From NCBI GenBank assembly GCA_036562495.1, contig DATCKA010000092.1:16383-80382 (forward strand): DNA of 64,000 nucleotides, given 5' to 3'. The notes below the pieces were generated by a model. That model was not told where the DNA came from, ran no database searches, and worked only from the letters and a program-made list of their open reading frames with translations. This document shows positions 1 through 8,358 of this stretch, in pieces. Numbering within the stretch: the stretch's first letter is position 1; every line of letters begins with the position of its first letter. This stretch comes from Geochorda sp036562495. GTDB lineage: Bacteria > Bacillota > Limnochordia > Limnochordales > Geochordaceae. The position numbers were made by a program, and so were the translations under genes.

Positions 1-2
1 CC

Positions 3-1016
3 GCGGCCACGCCGGGAGGCGCCGAGCTGTCGACCCAGGGCGTCGTCACGCTGCTGGCGCGCCGGCACGAGTGGATCTGGCGGCTCTCCCCAAACGATGT
101 GCAGGTGCGGGAGGCGCGCTCGCCCGACGGCTCGGCCCGGCTCGTCTGGGTGTCGGGGCGTACGAAGCAGGACCCGACGCGGGCGCTGCATGCGTTTGGC
201 CTGCTGCGCCGCCAGCCCACGGGCGAGCGAGACGTCTTCGTCGATCTGACCGCCCTGGTCGACACCGGCTACCCGAGCTACACGCTGATGCCGGTCGAAG
301 CCCTGCCCGGAGGGCCGGTCTTCTTCGCCGTGGCAGCGCCTTCCGATGCCGAGCGGCCGCAGGCTGCGCTGTATCTCTTCGACCCGAGCCGCGCCGGCGG
401 GGAGGCCAGCAACGTACGGGTGCTGGCGGCCACGGGCGACCTCATCACCATGGACCGGGAGAGCGGCGGCAACCTGCGTGTGCAGGTGGGGGTCTTCGAC
501 TTCGGCGAGCGGGTGCCGGCAGTCTTCGTCGTCTCCGACTCGGCTCGCCTGGACCCCGTCGGCCGCCCTGCCCGAGCCGTGGCGGTCACCACGTATCGGT
601 GGGATCCCGGGCGCCGTGCCTTCGCGGTGGAAGCCTCGCCCCCGGAGCTGACGCCCTTCGGGGTGGCGGAGGCCTTCGTCGCGGCGGTGCGGCGGGGCGA
701 CATGCAGCAGGCGCTGGCGTTGACGACGGCGGAGTGGCGACGGGTCATGGGAGTCGAGACGCCGCAGCGCCTCAGGGCCTACCTCCAGGCCACTCGGCCC
801 CACCTGTTGATGTCGCCCGGCCCCTTCCGCTTCCTGGGGGGCACGACCGGGAGGGAGGCGGCCTCCATCCTCTTCACGGACCCCGACGGGCGCATCTACC
901 GCATCCGCCTGCGCCTGGTCAGGGGCCAGGCTCCCGAGCTGCTTGTGATGGAGGGCGCGCTGACGGCCGAGCTGCGTGGCCCGTGGCAGGTCGACGGTCT
1001 GGACGGCGGCAGCTAG
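3..1016 (+). CDS. Hypothetical protein, 5' end outside the window
   Basis: The reading frame is open from the first complete codon at the window edge, so the true start lies upstream. The first internal start codon is a GTG at 99, but the residues before it (HEWIWRLSPND) read as genuine protein. The N-terminal part contains a beta-propeller-like phrase (SPDGSARLVWV), as in TolB-type repeats. The C-terminal part, from about codon 220, resembles an NTF2-like or lumazine-binding-like fold (FVAAVRRGDMQQALAL). I do not recognise a family. The next gene starts 32 bases downstream in the same direction and encodes a secreted protein, so an extracytoplasmic role is possible but unproven. Confidence 0.6.
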   Translation, partial: AATPGGAELSTQGVVTLLARRHEWIWRLSPNDVQVREARSPDGSARLVWVSGRTKQDPTRALHAFGLLRRQPTGERDVFVDLTALVDTGYPSYTLMPVEALPGGPVFFAVAAPSDAERPQAALYLFDPSRAGGEASNVRVLAATGDLITMDRESGGNLRVQVGVFDFGERVPAVFVVSDSARLDPVGRPARAVAVTTYRWDPGRRAFAVEASPPELTPFGVAEAFVAAVRRGDMQQALALTTAEWRRVMGVETPQRLRAYLQATRPHLLMSPGPFRFLGGTTGREAASILFTDPDGRIYRIRLRLVRGQAPELLVMEGALTAELRGPWQVDGLDGGS

Positions 1017-1048
1017 CCGGACGGCGCTGAGGCCAGAAGGGACTGGCG

Positions 1049-2185
1049 ATGGTGAGAAGGTTGGCATCGTCCGCATTGGGGTTGCTGATCGTGAGCGTGG
1101 CCTGCTGGCTGGCCGCGGGGCCGTCAGCCTGGGCCGGGCAGGCGCCCAAGGCGCCCGTGGCCCCCCCGAGCTCCACGGGCCGCTGGGTCCTCACGGGCAC
1201 CGTCCACAACCCGTACGGCGTCGGGATCCCGGGAGCCGAGGTAGAAATAGCGGCCCTCGGCTTGTGGGCCCAGACCGACGCCGGAGGACGTTTTCGGCTG
1301 GAAGGCCAGGGATCGCCGGGCAACGTCCAGGTGTGGGTAAGCGGCACGGGTTACCTCCCCCGCACCTTCCAGGTGGTCCTGGCGGCCGACCAGGAGGTGC
1401 GCTCCGACTTCGAGCTGGCCATCGATGGGACCCACTTCCTGAGGGCCCTGGAGGACGTGCGGTTGCGGGTTTACCGGGAGGGTGGCTTCTCGCCCCTCGT
1501 CTGGTGGGTACCGCGACTGGGGCTGGTGGTGCGTTACACCCGTCCGGAGTTGCGGGGCTCCCAGGACCGCCTCTTCGAGATGTTCTCGGCGGTCATCATC
1601 GCCAAGGAGATCATGGCTCCCTTCCCTTACCTCCACGATGGCCAGGCCCAGCTCATCAGCGAGGCGGTGACCCCCACCGAGCACCTGCTGCGTCGCTACC
1701 CCCGCGGACCGCTGCTGGAGATGCTGGCGCGGGGCACGCCCGACATGGAGAGCGCCCTGGCCTGGACCCAGGAGCACTACGAGTTCTACCGCAACGGGCA
1801 GGGGCAGGGCCGGGAGGTGCCCGGGTGGGCCGAGGTGCAGGCAGCCCTGGATGCCGTCACCTCCGAGCTCTTCCGTGAGCCCGAGGCCGGCGGCGTGTAC
1901 GTGCCCGGGTACGGGCTGGTCTTCAATGCCCCACGGGCCCCCCAGTTTCCGCCGGTGACCTCCTTGAGCGTGCTCAGCATGCTCCTGGCGCTGCGAGTGC
2001 CGATCCCCGAGGGCGATCGCATCTTCGTCCAGCTCGAGGACGGCGATGCGCTGTGGGCCTTGGAGGCGCCCATCCAGACCCTACGCCGCCTGCTGGACAG
2101 CCAGGAAGAACACGACCTCTACCTGGACCTGCCCAACCTGGAGGATCTGCGCGTCTATCGCAACGGGATGCCGTGGGGGCGCTGA
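1049..2185 (+). CDS. Secreted protein with carboxypeptidase regulatory-like domain
   Basis: The 378-residue product begins with a clear signal peptide: basic MVRR, a hydrophobic stretch to about residue 25, then AWA before GQAPK. Residues 45-110 form a carboxypeptidase regulatory-like (transthyretin-like) beta sandwich (TGTVHNPYGVGIPGAEVEI, then a TDAGGRF turn). Such domains usually serve adhesion or assembly and are not catalytic. The remaining 260 residues are unfamiliar; they are rich in acidic and aromatic residues and contain no obvious protease motif. The gene follows the preceding truncated gene closely and converges with the UroD-like gene, leaving only 6 bases between the stops. Confidence 0.6.
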   Translation: MVRRLASSALGLLIVSVACWLAAGPSAWAGQAPKAPVAPPSSTGRWVLTGTVHNPYGVGIPGAEVEIAALGLWAQTDAGGRFRLEGQGSPGNVQVWVSGTGYLPRTFQVVLAADQEVRSDFELAIDGTHFLRALEDVRLRVYREGGFSPLVWWVPRLGLVVRYTRPELRGSQDRLFEMFSAVIIAKEIMAPFPYLHDGQAQLISEAVTPTEHLLRRYPRGPLLEMLARGTPDMESALAWTQEHYEFYRNGQGQGREVPGWAEVQAALDAVTSELFREPEAGGVYVPGYGLVFNAPRAPQFPPVTSLSVLSMLLALRVPIPEGDRIFVQLEDGDALWALEAPIQTLRRLLDSQEEHDLYLDLPNLEDLRVYRNGMPWGR

Positions 2186-2191
2186 ACGCCC

Positions 2192-3136
2192 CTACGGCTC
2201 CCGGCAGGCCTCCCGAGCCGCCACGATGAGGTCCGCCGGCGTGTCGGTCGGGACCGCGCACCCGGGCCCGATGATGAGACCGGAGCGACCGACACGGGCG
2301 ATGGTCTCCCGTACCATGCGGCGGACCTCCGACGGGGCGCGTCCCGTCAGTCCGACCTCGTCGATGCCGACGATGAGCGCGGCGCGGGTGGCGGCGCGTG
2401 CCTCCTCCAGCGTCGGCGGGGAGTGGTGCACGGACCAGTTGAATGCATGGGCGGGGTAGTGCTCGAAGACGGGTTTCCAACGCAGCCGGGTCCCGTGGAG
2501 ATGGGCCACGTTGAAATAGAATTTGCCGGCGCGCGCGAGCTCCGCTGCCGTCTCCATGACGGCGAGGTCGTAAGGCATGACCCATTCCTCGAATTGAGAC
2601 TCGCTCATCTCGTCTTCGCCGATGCCGTTGATCGAGTAGAAGATTCCTGCGGCGCCCGTCTCGGCCACGGCCTTGACGTAAGATTGTAAGGTCTCGGTAA
2701 CGGATTCGAGAAAGTTCTTGAATGCCGTTGGATGGCTCTCCCACAACGGCATCATGTGGCTACGCAGCGTGCGACGCGCGACGCCCAGAGGGCTGAAGAC
2801 GGTTTCGATGAATGGAACGTCGGCTCCCAGCCTGGCCCCTATTTCCCGAAGGCAACGCAGTTGCTCGGCGAGCTCCGGTGCCTCCATGGAAAATCGGGTG
2901 AAGCGACGCAACGCCTCGACCGTCTCCACCTCCGTCACGCCCGGCGGCATCGGGTAGCGATAATCGCTCATCACCTTGAGCCAGTCGAGATCGTAGGCTT
3001 CGAAGAAATCGACGTGGATGGCCGCCGTGCGATGGGCAGGAAGGTGCTGGGTGCCGAAGTGGAACCAAATGGAAAAGAGCACGCCTGCGCTGTCGTCGCC
3101 TGCTAGAGCCCGCCGCAAACGCTCCGCTCGCGTCAT
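2192..3136 (-). CDS. Uroporphyrinogen decarboxylase-fold protein (not HemE)
   Basis: The 314-residue product has the overall pattern of the UroD/MtaA TIM-barrel superfamily. It contains a central GAAGIFYSINGIG segment and a late TPADLIVAAREA helix. It lacks the N-terminal RQAGR signature of true uroporphyrinogen decarboxylase, so a heme role is unlikely. Corrinoid-protein methyltransferases of this fold bind zinc with His-x-Cys and a late Cys. Here residues 212-215 are HLHG and Cys293 lies in GPGCAVP, so a varied zinc site is conceivable. The ATG at 3136 is preferred because AAGGGGGAGG lies about 9 bases upstream. It is divergent from the helicase pair. The substrate is unknown. Confidence 0.7.
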   Translation of the reverse strand: MTRAERLRRALAGDDSAGVLFSIWFHFGTQHLPAHRTAAIHVDFFEAYDLDWLKVMSDYRYPMPPGVTEVETVEALRRFTRFSMEAPELAEQLRCLREIGARLGADVPFIETVFSPLGVARRTLRSHMMPLWESHPTAFKNFLESVTETLQSYVKAVAETGAAGIFYSINGIGEDEMSESQFEEWVMPYDLAVMETAAELARAGKFYFNVAHLHGTRLRWKPVFEHYPAHAFNWSVHHSPPTLEEARAATRAALIVGIDEVGLTGRAPSEVRRMVRETIARVGRSGLIIGPGCAVPTDTPADLIVAAREACREP

Positions 3137-3153
3137 GTCCGGACGCCTCCCCC

Positions 3154-3182
3154 TTGCCCCCGACAGGGGCGCCTGTGATATT
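3154..3182 (+). promoter_or_regulatory. Possible sigma-A promoter for the helicase pair
   Basis: TTGCCC at 3154-3159 and GATATT at 3177-3182 are separated by 17 bases. Transcription would start near 3190, about 70 bases upstream of the preferred ATG at 3260. This argues against the GTG at 3191 being the start codon. The match to consensus is only moderate. Confidence 0.35.
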
Positions 3183-3259
3183 CTCAATAGGTGACTGACA
3201 ATCCTGGAATGCTGGAGTCCTGTGCCGGCCCGACATTTGGAATGTGGGAGCGGCGATCG

Positions 3260-5251
3260 ATGCGGTATCGTCAGTTGACGGGTCAAGAGCCGCCTGCGGC
3301 GTTGGACGGGGAGACGTATCGAGCGTTGAGCCTCCCTGCCCAGACGGCCTTGCTCGCCTTGCTCTTCTCCAGGGCGAGCCTACCGGCACCGGAGCTGGCC
3401 GGTGCCGGTGCCGATCAGGTGGTCGCCAGGGTGGCGGCCCTGGTCGGGGGCAAGCAGGCGGCCCTGGAGGCCCTCTGGGAGGCGAGGCGGGCAGGCCTCG
3501 CCGTGCTGATGAGGGAGCGCCGCTACGATCTATACCTGCTGCCCGACGAGAGTCGACAGATTTTGTGGAATATCGGGGCCCGTGACCTGAGGTCCCGCCG
3601 GCCGCCCATCACCTTCGTGGTCGAGACGGCCTTCGGGCAGGAACGCTTCGATGCCGCCGGGGTCGAGGCCGCAAGCGCCCTTCTCTTCGACCTGGCGGCG
3701 GTCATCGCCTTCGTGCGGGCCGAGGAGGCACCCCTGGGGCCCGGGGGGCACTTGCAACGGCGGGCGCAGCATCGCCTCACCGAGTACCTCTCCCTCAAGG
3801 AGCCTCTGGCGCCCGACACCGGCCCCTTCGCTCCCGAGCCTCCGAGGATGGGCTTCTTGCTGGACCTTGCCAAGCGCATCGGCCTGGTGCAGGTGGCGCC
3901 CGGAGACGGCGAGTTCTTGCAGGAGGGCCCGCTGGCCGATGCATGGCTGCAGGCGGGACCGGGTCGCCGGCTCGCCCGGGTCATGGCCGGCTTCTGCGCC
4001 ATGGCCGGGGGCTCCGAGGTCGACGCGCTCATCGCCCTGGATGCCTCCCGCTGGGTGGCGGCTCCCGGGAGGGGCGTCTGGGTCAAGGGCTTCGCGGAGG
4101 CCATCAGCCACTTCGAGGATGAACCCTTTCCGGCCTATCGCCTGGTCTCGCTGATCAAGACGCTGCAGCGGCTGGCCTGGATGGGGGCCGTCTTCATGTG
4201 GCGGGCCCGCTGGCACGAGCCGCCGCCCGAGTCGGGCGAGGCGGGCAACGTGTCGGTCAAGCCGGCGCCCAGCCAGCGCAAAGGGCTGCCCCCGTTGTCC
4301 GACGTCGCCTTCGGGATCACCGCCATCGGGCGGGTGTTGTGGGATGCGCTGAGCGACCCCCGCGCCATGCTGGAGGCGGCTCGTCTCGACGAGGATGCCG
4401 ATGCGGAGCCGCCGGTCGTCTCCAATGGCGCGCGGCCGGGCAGGCTGGCGGCTCTGGACGGTGGCACGACCGTCGATCAACATGAGACAGCGGCACCGGC
4501 GGTCTCCATCGACCAGCGGCTGGCCCAGCTGCTGCCCGAGGACGAGGCGCACGCGTTCATCCAGCCCAACTTCGAGATCCTGGCGCCACGCCATATGCGC
4601 CCCGATCGCCTGGCGCGGCTGATGGAGATCTCCGAGGTCGTACGCTCCGATCGGATGGTGCAGCTCCGCCTCGACGTGGAGCGAGCGGCGGCCGCCGTAC
4701 GGTCGGGCCGGTGGGCACCGGCCGAGGTGGTCGGACTGCTGCGAGAGGCGTCGCGCCACGAGCTGCCTCAAAACGTGCAGTTTACCCTGGTGGATGCCCT
4801 CAAGCCCCTGGGCCGGGTGCAGCTCATGGACGGCATCCTGGTGCGCACCGACGACGCGACGGTGGCGTCCGCCCTGCTCGAGGGCGCTCGAGCCCGCGGC
4901 ATCCCCATCGACCGGGTGGCCCCGGAGGCGCTCTGGATCGAACGGCGCCACGTGAGCGCACTGCTGGAGGCGGCCGAGCGCTGCGGGTATCCGGTCCGGC
5001 CCTGGGTCAAGGGCACCCGGGTAGCCTACCCGGCCCAGCGGGCCGATGAGGTGGGGCAGGCGCTGGAGAGCGCAGCCCGCCAGGCGGCCCGGGAGGCGGG
5101 GGTCCTGGTGGAGCGGCGTCCGCCACCTTCCCTGACGCGGGGGCGGCGGGACCTCACCTTCGTCCCGCCTGGAAGCGAGGCCGATCTGCTCGAAGCGGCG
5201 GATCGGACACCGGGTCTGTCCGCCTCCTCGAGGTCCCGCCGGGGGGAGTGA
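3260..5251 (+). CDS. Helicase-associated protein (XPB/Ssl2 N-terminal-like domain)
   Basis: This 663-residue protein is the companion of the XPB-type helicase encoded 6 bases downstream. Residues about 430-545 (HAFIQPNFEILAPRHM through PQNVQFTLVDALKPLGRV) match the helicase-conserved domain that precedes or accompanies XPB/Ssl2 helicases. The N-terminal two thirds are helical and carry no ATPase motifs. A winged-helix DNA-binding role is likely but not visible directly. The ATG at 3260 is chosen because GGGAG lies 9 bases upstream; an in-frame GTG at 3191 has no such site. Many actinobacterial and related genomes keep this pair together. It probably acts in DNA damage processing with its partner. 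Confidence 0.75.
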   Translation: MRYRQLTGQEPPAALDGETYRALSLPAQTALLALLFSRASLPAPELAGAGADQVVARVAALVGGKQAALEALWEARRAGLAVLMRERRYDLYLLPDESRQILWNIGARDLRSRRPPITFVVETAFGQERFDAAGVEAASALLFDLAAVIAFVRAEEAPLGPGGHLQRRAQHRLTEYLSLKEPLAPDTGPFAPEPPRMGFLLDLAKRIGLVQVAPGDGEFLQEGPLADAWLQAGPGRRLARVMAGFCAMAGGSEVDALIALDASRWVAAPGRGVWVKGFAEAISHFEDEPFPAYRLVSLIKTLQRLAWMGAVFMWRARWHEPPPESGEAGNVSVKPAPSQRKGLPPLSDVAFGITAIGRVLWDALSDPRAMLEAARLDEDADAEPPVVSNGARPGRLAALDGGTTVDQHETAAPAVSIDQRLAQLLPEDEAHAFIQPNFEILAPRHMRPDRLARLMEISEVVRSDRMVQLRLDVERAAAAVRSGRWAPAEVVGLLREASRHELPQNVQFTLVDALKPLGRVQLMDGILVRTDDATVASALLEGARARGIPIDRVAPEALWIERRHVSALLEAAERCGYPVRPWVKGTRVAYPAQRADEVGQALESAARQAAREAGVLVERRPPPSLTRGRRDLTFVPPGSEADLLEAADRTPGLSASSRSRRGE

Positions 5252-5257
5252 CGTCGT

Positions 5258-7117
5258 TTGGGCTATCGTCCCGAAAACCCGCTCATCGTCCAGAGCAATC
5301 ACGAGATCCTGCTGGAAGTGGACAATCCCCGCTACGAAGAGGCCAGGGACGCCCTGGCCCGCTTCGCGGAGCTGGAGAAGAGCCCCGAGCACATCCACAC
5401 CTACCGGATCACGCCCCTGTCGCTCTGGAACGCGGCGGCCTCGGGGCTGTCGGCCTCCGACGTGCTGGAGGTGCTGGAGCGGTACGGCAAGTTCGACGTG
5501 CCGCTGGCCATCTCCCAGGCCGTCCGGGAGTACATGGGGCGGTACGGGCTCGTCAAGCTGGTGCGCGGGGGTCAGGCGCCGCCCAACGGCCAGGCGGGCC
5601 GGGCAGGGGCGCGGCGCTCCCGGGCGGGTGCGGGCAGCCGGGACGGCGAGGTCCTGCTGCTCACCAGCACGGAGCCTGCCATCATCGAGGAGATCGCCCA
5701 CCACCCGCGCCTTCTGCCCTACCTCGTCGGGCGTGTCGACGAGCGGACACTGGCCGTCGACGGGCGGTACAGGGGCCACGTCAAACAGGTACTGGTCCAC
5801 ATCGGCTATCCGGTCGAGGACCTGGCGGGATACGTCCAGGGAGCGCCTCTGGAGGTATCCCTGCGCTCCGTGACGCGCTCGGGACGGCCGTTCGCCCTGC
5901 GCGACTACCAGCAGCAGGCGGTCGACGCCTTCTGGATGGAGGGCTCGGAGAGGGGCGGCAACGGGGTGGTCGTGCTGCCCTGCGGGGCGGGCAAGACCAT
6001 CGTGGGGATCGGAGTCATGGCGCGGGCCCGCACGCAGACGCTGATCCTCTCCACCAACGTGACGGCCGTGCGCCAGTGGGTGGCCGAGATCCTGGACAAG
6101 ACCACCCTCAGCGAAGAGGACGTGGGCGAGTACACCGGCGAGGCCAAGGAGATAAAGCCGGTCACCGTCGCCACCTACCAGATCCTGACCCACCGCGGGC
6201 CCGGAGACGAGGAGTACCCGCACTTTGCCCTCTTCAACAGCCGTGACTGGGGGCTCATCATCTACGACGAGGTGCACCTGTTGCCGGCCGACGTCTTTCG
6301 CATCACGGCCGAGATCCAGGCACGGCGGAGGCTGGGGCTGACGGCGACGCTCATCCGGGAGGACGGCCGGGAGACCGACGTCTTCAGTCTCATCGGGCCC
6401 AAACGCTTCGACGTGCCCTGGCGCGATCTGGAGAAGGCCCGATGGATCGCCACGGCCGAGTGCTTCGAGTTGCGGGTGCCGCTGGACGACTCGGTGCGCA
6501 TGAGCTACGCGGTGGCCGAGGACCGCGAGAAGTTTCGCATCGCCTCCGAGAACCCCCGCAAGTTGGCGGTGGTCCGGGCCCTGTGCCGCTACCACCGCGA
6601 CGACCAGGTGCTCATCATCGGCCAGTACCTCTCTCAGCTCGAGACCATCGCCTCGATGCTGGATGCCCCCCTCATCACGGGGCGCACGCCCAACGCCCGG
6701 CGGGAGGAGCTCTACGCGGCCTTCAAGGAGGGCCGGATCAAGTGCCTGGTCGTCTCCAAGGTGGCCAACTTCGCGGTGGACCTGCCGGACGCCAGCGTGG
6801 CCATCCAGGTCTCGGGCACCTTCGGCTCCCGGCAGGAGGAGGCCCAGCGACTGGGTCGCATCCTGCGGCCCAAGGCCGGCGACAACGTGGCCCGATTCTA
6901 TTCGATCGTCACGGCGCCCAGCACCGAGCAGCGCTTCGCGTCCAAGCGGCAGCTCTTCTTGACGGAGCAGGGCTACCGCTACGCCATCTACTCCGCCGAG
7001 CACGCCATGGCGTTGCTCGAGGCGGGCCAGGGGCTCAGCGTAGACGGCGAGGCGCCCGCGATGACCGGGGCGCCTCCGGGGTCACCAGCCCTCCTCGAGG
7101 CCGACCGACAGCCGTAA
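5258..7117 (+). CDS. XPB-type DNA repair helicase
   Basis: The 619-residue product is a superfamily 2 ATP-dependent DNA translocase closely resembling the TFIIH subunit XPB. Visible motifs are Walker A PCGAGKT (241-247), DEVH (337-340), TAT (362-364), the XPB-specific RED triplet (367-369) directly after motif III, the LIGPK stretch of the thumb region, and motif VI QRLGRILRPK. The N-terminal 130 residues form the damage-recognition-like region. The start is a TTG preceded by a GGGGGGAG site inside the end of the upstream gene, so the two genes are probably translationally coupled. The 3' end overlaps the convergent beta-barrel candidate by 36 bases. Confidence 0.88.
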   Translation: MGYRPENPLIVQSNHEILLEVDNPRYEEARDALARFAELEKSPEHIHTYRITPLSLWNAAASGLSASDVLEVLERYGKFDVPLAISQAVREYMGRYGLVKLVRGGQAPPNGQAGRAGARRSRAGAGSRDGEVLLLTSTEPAIIEEIAHHPRLLPYLVGRVDERTLAVDGRYRGHVKQVLVHIGYPVEDLAGYVQGAPLEVSLRSVTRSGRPFALRDYQQQAVDAFWMEGSERGGNGVVVLPCGAGKTIVGIGVMARARTQTLILSTNVTAVRQWVAEILDKTTLSEEDVGEYTGEAKEIKPVTVATYQILTHRGPGDEEYPHFALFNSRDWGLIIYDEVHLLPADVFRITAEIQARRRLGLTATLIREDGRETDVFSLIGPKRFDVPWRDLEKARWIATAECFELRVPLDDSVRMSYAVAEDREKFRIASENPRKLAVVRALCRYHRDDQVLIIGQYLSQLETIASMLDAPLITGRTPNARREELYAAFKEGRIKCLVVSKVANFAVDLPDASVAIQVSGTFGSRQEEAQRLGRILRPKAGDNVARFYSIVTAPSTEQRFASKRQLFLTEQGYRYAIYSAEHAMALLEAGQGLSVDGEAPAMTGAPPGSPALLEADRQP

Positions 7118-7672
7118 GGAGGGAGAGCCTCCCCCGCCTGCCCCCAGCGCCGTCGCGTAGCGAAGCTGGATGTAGAGGCCGCTGAACCAGCCTGGCTCCA
7201 GCACCAGGGCTGCCTGGTCGTGAGCGAGGTCTTGGTTCCAGATGGACGGGTAGAAGGCGGCCACGAACGAGCCGTACCGGATAGCGATGCCGTTGAGGGC
7301 TCGGTCGAAGGGAGCCTCCTGCAGCGGCAGCCGGCGCAACGTGTAGTAGACGCCGATGAGCGGCCGGCCGCTGCGGTAGTTTTCCACCACCCCGCCCAGG
7401 CGGAAGTCCCACTCTGACCGGGCGCTGAGCGTGCCCTGTAGACTCCCCGCCAGCGAAGCGACGCCCACCTCGCTGGGCTGCAGCGGCACCTTGACCCCGA
7501 TCCCCCAGTCGAGGCCGATGGCGTCGGCCTCCGTCAGGCCCCAGACGATGCCGGCCCGCCAGAAAGGCTGTGGGCGCGGCTCCAGCAGGGCGTCCGCCGG
7601 CTTGGCCGCTCCCAGCACGATGAATGCGACAGTCGCCAACAACCATCCCGTTGCGTGTCGGTTGCCCACCAT
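7082..7672 (-). CDS. Secreted protein, possible outer-membrane beta-barrel
   Basis: The ATG at 7672 has an excellent GGAGG site 6 bases upstream. It gives a 196-residue protein with a signal peptide (hydrophobic to about residue 20, cleavage after ADA). The mature part is made of short alternating polar/nonpolar stretches rich in Gly, Tyr and Trp (IGLDWGIGVKVPL, GLYIQLRYATAL). It ends in the C-terminal aromatic Trp typical of outer-membrane beta-barrels. I do not recognise the family. The barrel assignment rests on this pattern and on the TolC-like genes elsewhere in the window, so it is an inference. It converges on and overlaps the helicase gene. Confidence 0.6.
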   Translation of the reverse strand: MVGNRHATGWLLATVAFIVLGAAKPADALLEPRPQPFWRAGIVWGLTEADAIGLDWGIGVKVPLQPSEVGVASLAGSLQGTLSARSEWDFRLGGVVENYRSGRPLIGVYYTLRRLPLQEAPFDRALNGIAIRYGSFVAAFYPSIWNQDLAHDQAALVLEPGWFSGLYIQLRYATALGAGGGGSPSLRLSVGLEEGW

Positions 7673-7712
7673 GACGTGCCTCCTCGACGCCACGGGTTAG
7701 ACGCGTCGCTGG

Positions 7713-8198
7713 TTATTCCTTCCTGGCCGCCTGAGCCCGGGCCTCGCGCAGGCGGTCGAGGGTGCGCAGGACCTCCTCGGCATGCCCGTCCACCTTGACG
7801 TCTTCGAAGACGTGGGCCACTCGGCCCTCGGGGTCGATGAGGAAGGTGACGCGCCGGGCGCTGGTGCCACGCTCGTTGAGGACATCGAGCTGCCGCGAGA
7901 TGCTGCGGTCGTGATCGGAGATGAGCGGGAAGCGCAGGCCGCACGCATCGGCGAAGCGACGGTGGGAGGCCTCGCTGTCCACGCTGACGCCGACCACCTC
8001 GGCGTCGCGCTCCCGCAGCGCCTCCAGGATGGCGTCGAAGGCTCGGGCCTCCCGGGTGCAACCGGGGGTGTTGTCTTTGGGGTAGAAGTAGAGGACCAGC
8101 CACTTGCCCAGGAACTGCCGTGTCGAAAGACGCGTGCCGGCCTGCGTGGGACCAGCCACTTCGGGCATCTCGTCGCCGGGCTTGACCGCAACGGCCAC
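7713..8198 (-). CDS. Thiol peroxidase of the Bcp/AhpC-TSA peroxiredoxin family
   Basis: The 161-residue product reduces hydroperoxides with thioredoxin as the likely electron donor. The peroxidatic motif YFYPKDNTPGCT is intact, with the catalytic Cys in PGCT. Unlike E. coli Bcp, where a second Cys follows five residues later, the next position here is REARAF without Cys. The resolving Cys may be the one in FADACGLRF. The GTG at 8198 is the preferred start. It follows AGGAAGGCAGG by about 9 bases and gives the normal family length. The in-frame TTG at 8273 coincides with the likely -35 box. The gene lies just upstream of the candidate beta-barrel gene, in the same direction. Confidence 0.85.
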   Translation of the reverse strand: MAVAVKPGDEMPEVAGPTQAGTRLSTRQFLGKWLVLYFYPKDNTPGCTREARAFDAILEALRERDAEVVGVSVDSEASHRRFADACGLRFPLISDHDRSISRQLDVLNERGTSARRVTFLIDPEGRVAHVFEDVKVDGHAEEVLRTLDRLREARAQAARKE

Positions 8199-8243
8199 CG
8201 CGATCGACCTGCCTTCCTGAGGGGTCTTCGGGCGACACGGGTT

Positions 8244-8273
8244 ATTCTGACGCGCCGGGGAGCCGGGCTTCAA
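8244..8273 (-). promoter_or_regulatory. Likely sigma-A promoter of the peroxiredoxin gene
   Basis: Read on the minus strand, TTGAAG (8273-8268) and CAGAAT (8249-8244) are separated by 18 bases. Transcription would begin near 8237, leaving a leader of about 40 bases before the GTG at 8198. No operator-like inverted repeat is evident around it. Confidence 0.4.
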
Positions 8274-8358
8274 GGGATGGCCCGTTCACCCTGCGAATCA
8301 GGCAGGGAGACGGTAGGGGGCCCCGAGTGGTGCCGCCGTCACGAGGAGGGACGCGAGG

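Noticed and set aside
3530..7003. Very long open frame (over 1100 codons) on the minus strand opposite the helicase pair
   Set aside because: It is the antisense shadow of two well-recognised genes in GC-rich DNA. It has low-complexity composition, no domain and no ribosome site.
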